Positions 59,390-64,000 of a stretch of 64,000 bases of DNA are shown here, piece after piece. Under the pieces are notes generated by a model, which worked only from the letters and a program-made list of their open reading frames with translations, was not told the origin of the DNA and made no database searches. The stretch is from an uncultured Spartobacteria bacterium (GTDB lineage: Bacteria > Verrucomicrobiota > Verrucomicrobiia > Chthoniobacterales > Chthoniobacteraceae). A program made the position numbers and the translations under genes. The first letter of the stretch is position 1, and each line of letters starts with the position of its first letter. Where the stretch lies: NCBI GenBank assembly GCA_903933715.1, contig CAIZLD010000018.1:1-64000 (forward strand), in the 5' to 3' direction.

Positions 59390-60863
59390 GCAGATCGGTC
59401 GCGCCCATCAGGTAACGGTCAATCTCACGCGCAACCCCACGGCCTTCGTTAAAGGCCCAGACGACGAGGCTCTGTCCGCGACGGCAGTCGCCTGCGGCAA
59501 AGACGCCGGGGAGATTCGTCGTGTACTTTTCAAATTCGGCTTTGATGTTGCTCCGCGGATCGCGCTCCAGCTTGAGCGCTTCGGGCAGGGCTTGGTCCGG
59601 CCCGAGGAAACCCAAAGCGAGCAGCACGAGATCCGCCCGGACGATCTGGTCCGAACCGGCAACTTCCTGCGGCACAAATTGGCCTTTTTCGTTCTTGGCC
59701 CATTCGATCTGAACGAGGTGCACTTCCTTCACGTTGCCGCACTCGTCGCCCATGAACCGTTTGGCGGTGGTGAGGAAAATACGCGGGTCGGCTCCAAATT
59801 TCGCGGCGGCTTCTTCCTGGCCGTAGTCGGTTTTGAGAACCTTGGGCCATTCGGGCCACGGATTGTTGGCGGCGCGTTCGAGCGGCGGCTTGGGCATGAT
59901 TTCCACCTGCGTGACGCTGACCGCGCCGTGCCGGATGGAGGTGCCGACGCAGTCGGTGCCGGTGTCGCCGCCGCCGATGACGATGACGTGCTTGCCCTCG
60001 GCGCTGATCGGCGCGGGAGCTTTATCCAGGAGAGCTTTAGTGTTTGCGGTGAGGAATTCCATCGCGAGGTGGATTCCTTTCAGGTCGCGGCCTTCGATCG
60101 GGAGATCGCGGCCGAGGGTCGCGCCGGTGCAGAGGGCCACGGCGTCGAAACCGGCTTTCAATTTTTCAACGGAAACGGTTTTGCCAACTTCGGTGTTGCA
60201 AACGAAAGTGACTCCTTCGGCTTCGAGCTGCTTAACGCGGCGCAGGACGACCTGTTCTTTGTCGAGCTTCATGTTGGGGATGCCATACATGAGGAGGCCG
60301 CCGGGACGGTCGGCGCGTTCAAAAACCGTGACGGTGTGGCCCGCTTTGTTGAGCTGGGCGGCCGCGCATAATCCGGCGGGACCGGAACCGACGACCGCGA
60401 CCTTCTTGCCGGTGCGGACGGTGGGCGGTTGAGGCGTGACCCAACCTTCTTCCCAGCCTTTGTCGATGATCGAGACCTCGATGTTCTTGATCGTCACGGG
60501 GGCGTCGTTCAGGCCGACGGTGCAGGAGCCTTCGCACGGGGCAGGGCAGACGCGGCCGGTGAAATCGGGGAAATTATTGGTCTTGTGGAGCCGTTCCAAG
60601 GCTTCGCGCCAAAGGCCGCGATAGACGAGGTCGTTCCACTCGGGAATCAGGTTATGAATGGGACAGCCGCTGGCCATGCCGCTGATGAGCATGCCGGTGT
60701 GACAGTAGGGAATGCCGCAATCCATGCACCGGGCGGCCTGCGTGCGCAGATCTTTCGGGTCCATGTGTTCGTGGAATTCATTCCAGTCTTTAATGCGTTC
60801 CAGAGCCGGACGATCCAGCGGCAGTTCGCGGAGATATTCGAGGAATCCTGTGGGCTTGCCCAT
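59385..60863 (-). CDS. gltD: Glutamate synthase, small (beta) subunit
   Basis: 492 aa. Supplies electrons from NADPH to the large subunit in glutamine-dependent glutamate synthesis. The N-terminal Fe-S region has [24 protein letters not shown] and CPAPCEGSC for the [4Fe-4S] clusters. The FAD Rossmann is [20 protein letters not shown] and the NADPH site is [20 protein letters not shown]. The order gltB then gltD is the usual operon, but here a GxxExxY gene lies between them. Confidence 0.96.
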   Translation of the reverse strand: MGKPTGFLEYLRELPLDRPALERIKDWNEFHEHMDPKDLRTQAARCMDCGIPYCHTGMLISGMASGCPIHNLIPEWNDLVYRGLWREALERLHKTNNFPDFTGRVCPAPCEGSCTVGLNDAPVTIKNIEVSIIDKGWEEGWVTPQPPTVRTGKKVAVVGSGPAGLCAAAQLNKAGHTVTVFERADRPGGLLMYGIPNMKLDKEQVVLRRVKQLEAEGVTFVCNTEVGKTVSVEKLKAGFDAVALCTGATLGRDLPIEGRDLKGIHLAMEFLTANTKALLDKAPAPISAEGKHVIVIGGGDTGTDCVGTSIRHGAVSVTQVEIMPKPPLERAANNPWPEWPKVLKTDYGQEEAAAKFGADPRIFLTTAKRFMGDECGNVKEVHLVQIEWAKNEKGQFVPQEVAGSDQIVRADLVLLALGFLGPDQALPEALKLERDPRSNIKAEFEKYTTNLPGVFAAGDCRRGQSLVVWAFNEGRGVAREIDRYLMGATDLP

Positions 60864-60883
60864 TTTTCGTAATGTTTAGAGTG

Positions 60884-61312
60884 TTATTCCAGAGAGTTAT
60901 CCGCAGATTTCGCAGATTCTCGCAGATTATGAACCAGACGTTTATATTCAAGGCTCGGAGAACCGAAGTTTAGAAGAATTCCCCGGTTATATCCGGTAGC
61001 TTTCAGTTCATTGATTGTTTGAGCTTCATCGGCAGTCGTAAATCTGGAAATGGCCTTCGTTTCCACGACTAGAGAATCATAGCAAATAAAATCGGCACGA
61101 TATCCGCAGCGCAGCCGCTGACCTTTATAAAAAACGGGGAGTTCGACCTCGCGCTGATACGGGATTTCCTGAGAAACAAACTCGAAAACCAAGGCTTCCT
61201 GGTAAACGGCTTCCAAAAAGCCATGCCCCAGCTGCCGATGGACCTCCATTGCCGCTCCAATTACCGCATAAGTCTGCGGGTCTTGTTTCATGTTCTGTTT
61301 AATCTGCGTCAT
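60884..61312 (-). CDS. GxxExxY family protein
   Basis: 142 aa (ATG at 61312; a second ATG at 61291 gives 135 aa). The family motif GHGFLEAVYQEAL and the PDDEXK-like segment GYRADFICYDSLVVETKAIS are present, followed by TTADEAQTINELKATGYNRG and LNFGSPSLEYKRLV. A nuclease-like fold is predicted, but enzymatic function is not established. The gene is carried between CGCAGATT inverted repeats: the start lies within the right repeat and the last codons are the left repeat. It sits between gltB and gltD, unrelated in function. Confidence 0.9.
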   Translation of the reverse strand: MTQIKQNMKQDPQTYAVIGAAMEVHRQLGHGFLEAVYQEALVFEFVSQEIPYQREVELPVFYKGQRLRCGYRADFICYDSLVVETKAISRFTTADEAQTINELKATGYNRGILLNFGSPSLEYKRLVHNLRESAKSADNSLE

Positions 61313-61331
61313 CTGCGAAATCTGCGGATAA
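60897..61331. mobile_element. GxxExxY gene unit bounded by 21-bp terminal inverted repeats
   Basis: Left arm TTATCCGCAGATTTCGCAGA plus T (60897-60917) is the exact inverse of 61311-61331. The repeats continue imperfectly inward (TCTCGCAGATT; AATCTGCGTC). The unit is 435 bp, includes nearly all of the GxxExxY gene and has no transposase. Target-site duplication is not evident. Related arms without a gene occur at 57271-57343. Confidence 0.65.
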
Positions 61332-61342
61332 AACCTCCGGGA

Positions 61343-64000
<2,658 letters not shown>

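Overview
The window is a high-GC bacterial chromosome segment carrying one apparently complete tailed-phage (siphovirus-type) prophage. The host is most likely a member of Verrucomicrobiota. The evidence is a Verru_Chthon-cassette-like pseudopilin (57434-58021), a TamA/TamB envelope pair typical of diderms, an alpha2-type glycyl-tRNA synthetase, and a high density of palindromic intergenic repeats. This phylum call is inferred from gene families, because no rRNA or tRNA gene is visible.

Left host flank (1-3819): a long palindromic repeat, a farnesyl/geranylgeranyl-type diphosphate synthase (minus), an anchored Pro/Ala-rich hypothetical and glycyl-tRNA synthetase.

Prophage (about 3820-41533): a candidate 10-bp core (GTCGCGATCC) at both ends lies inside a host palindromic repeat. 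Excision would restore that palindrome. Paired 11-bp-spaced CGTGAAG boxes at both ends look like integrase arm sites. The order is: integrase; three minus-strand cargo genes for exported or membrane proteins; a divergent control region with two small ribbon-helix-helix-like proteins and tandem 9-bp repeats; a translationally coupled early operon (BRO-type antirepressor, double-HTH protein, excisionase-like HTH protein); a replication module (large ParB-like protein, AEP-like primase, ASCH protein, SF3-like ATPase) followed by an iteron-like CTCGTCA array that may be the origin; packaging and head genes (small and large terminase, portal, S49 protease, putative scaffold, major capsid); tail genes (including a tail-assembly chaperone with a -1 frameshift site, a tape measure and three large fibre or appendage proteins); and a lysis cassette (coiled-coil membrane protein, candidate unimolecular spanin, holin, GH108 endolysin). 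Many late genes start 12-16 nt after a conserved TTTGACA box instead of a Shine-Dalgarno sequence.

Right host flank (41534-64000): an RraB/SseB-like fusion with a Cys-rich linker, the inverted second copy of the long palindromic repeat, a tamB-tamA operon (minus), dnaE, a small conserved hypothetical, a response regulator next to a Ser/Thr kinase carrying a formylglycine-generating-enzyme-like domain, an adenylate-kinase-like protein, the pseudopilin, a HAD phosphatase, a CDGSH protein, and the glutamate synthase genes gltB (partial) and gltD. Those two are separated by a GxxExxY gene enclosed in 21-bp terminal inverted repeats.

The most notable signals are the TTTGACA start-associated boxes, a pair of near-identical 22-bp palindromes (CACGTG core) in and downstream of the ParB gene, the iteron array, the C-CCA-AAC frameshift, the att core inside a palindromic repeat, and the repeat-bounded GxxExxY unit.
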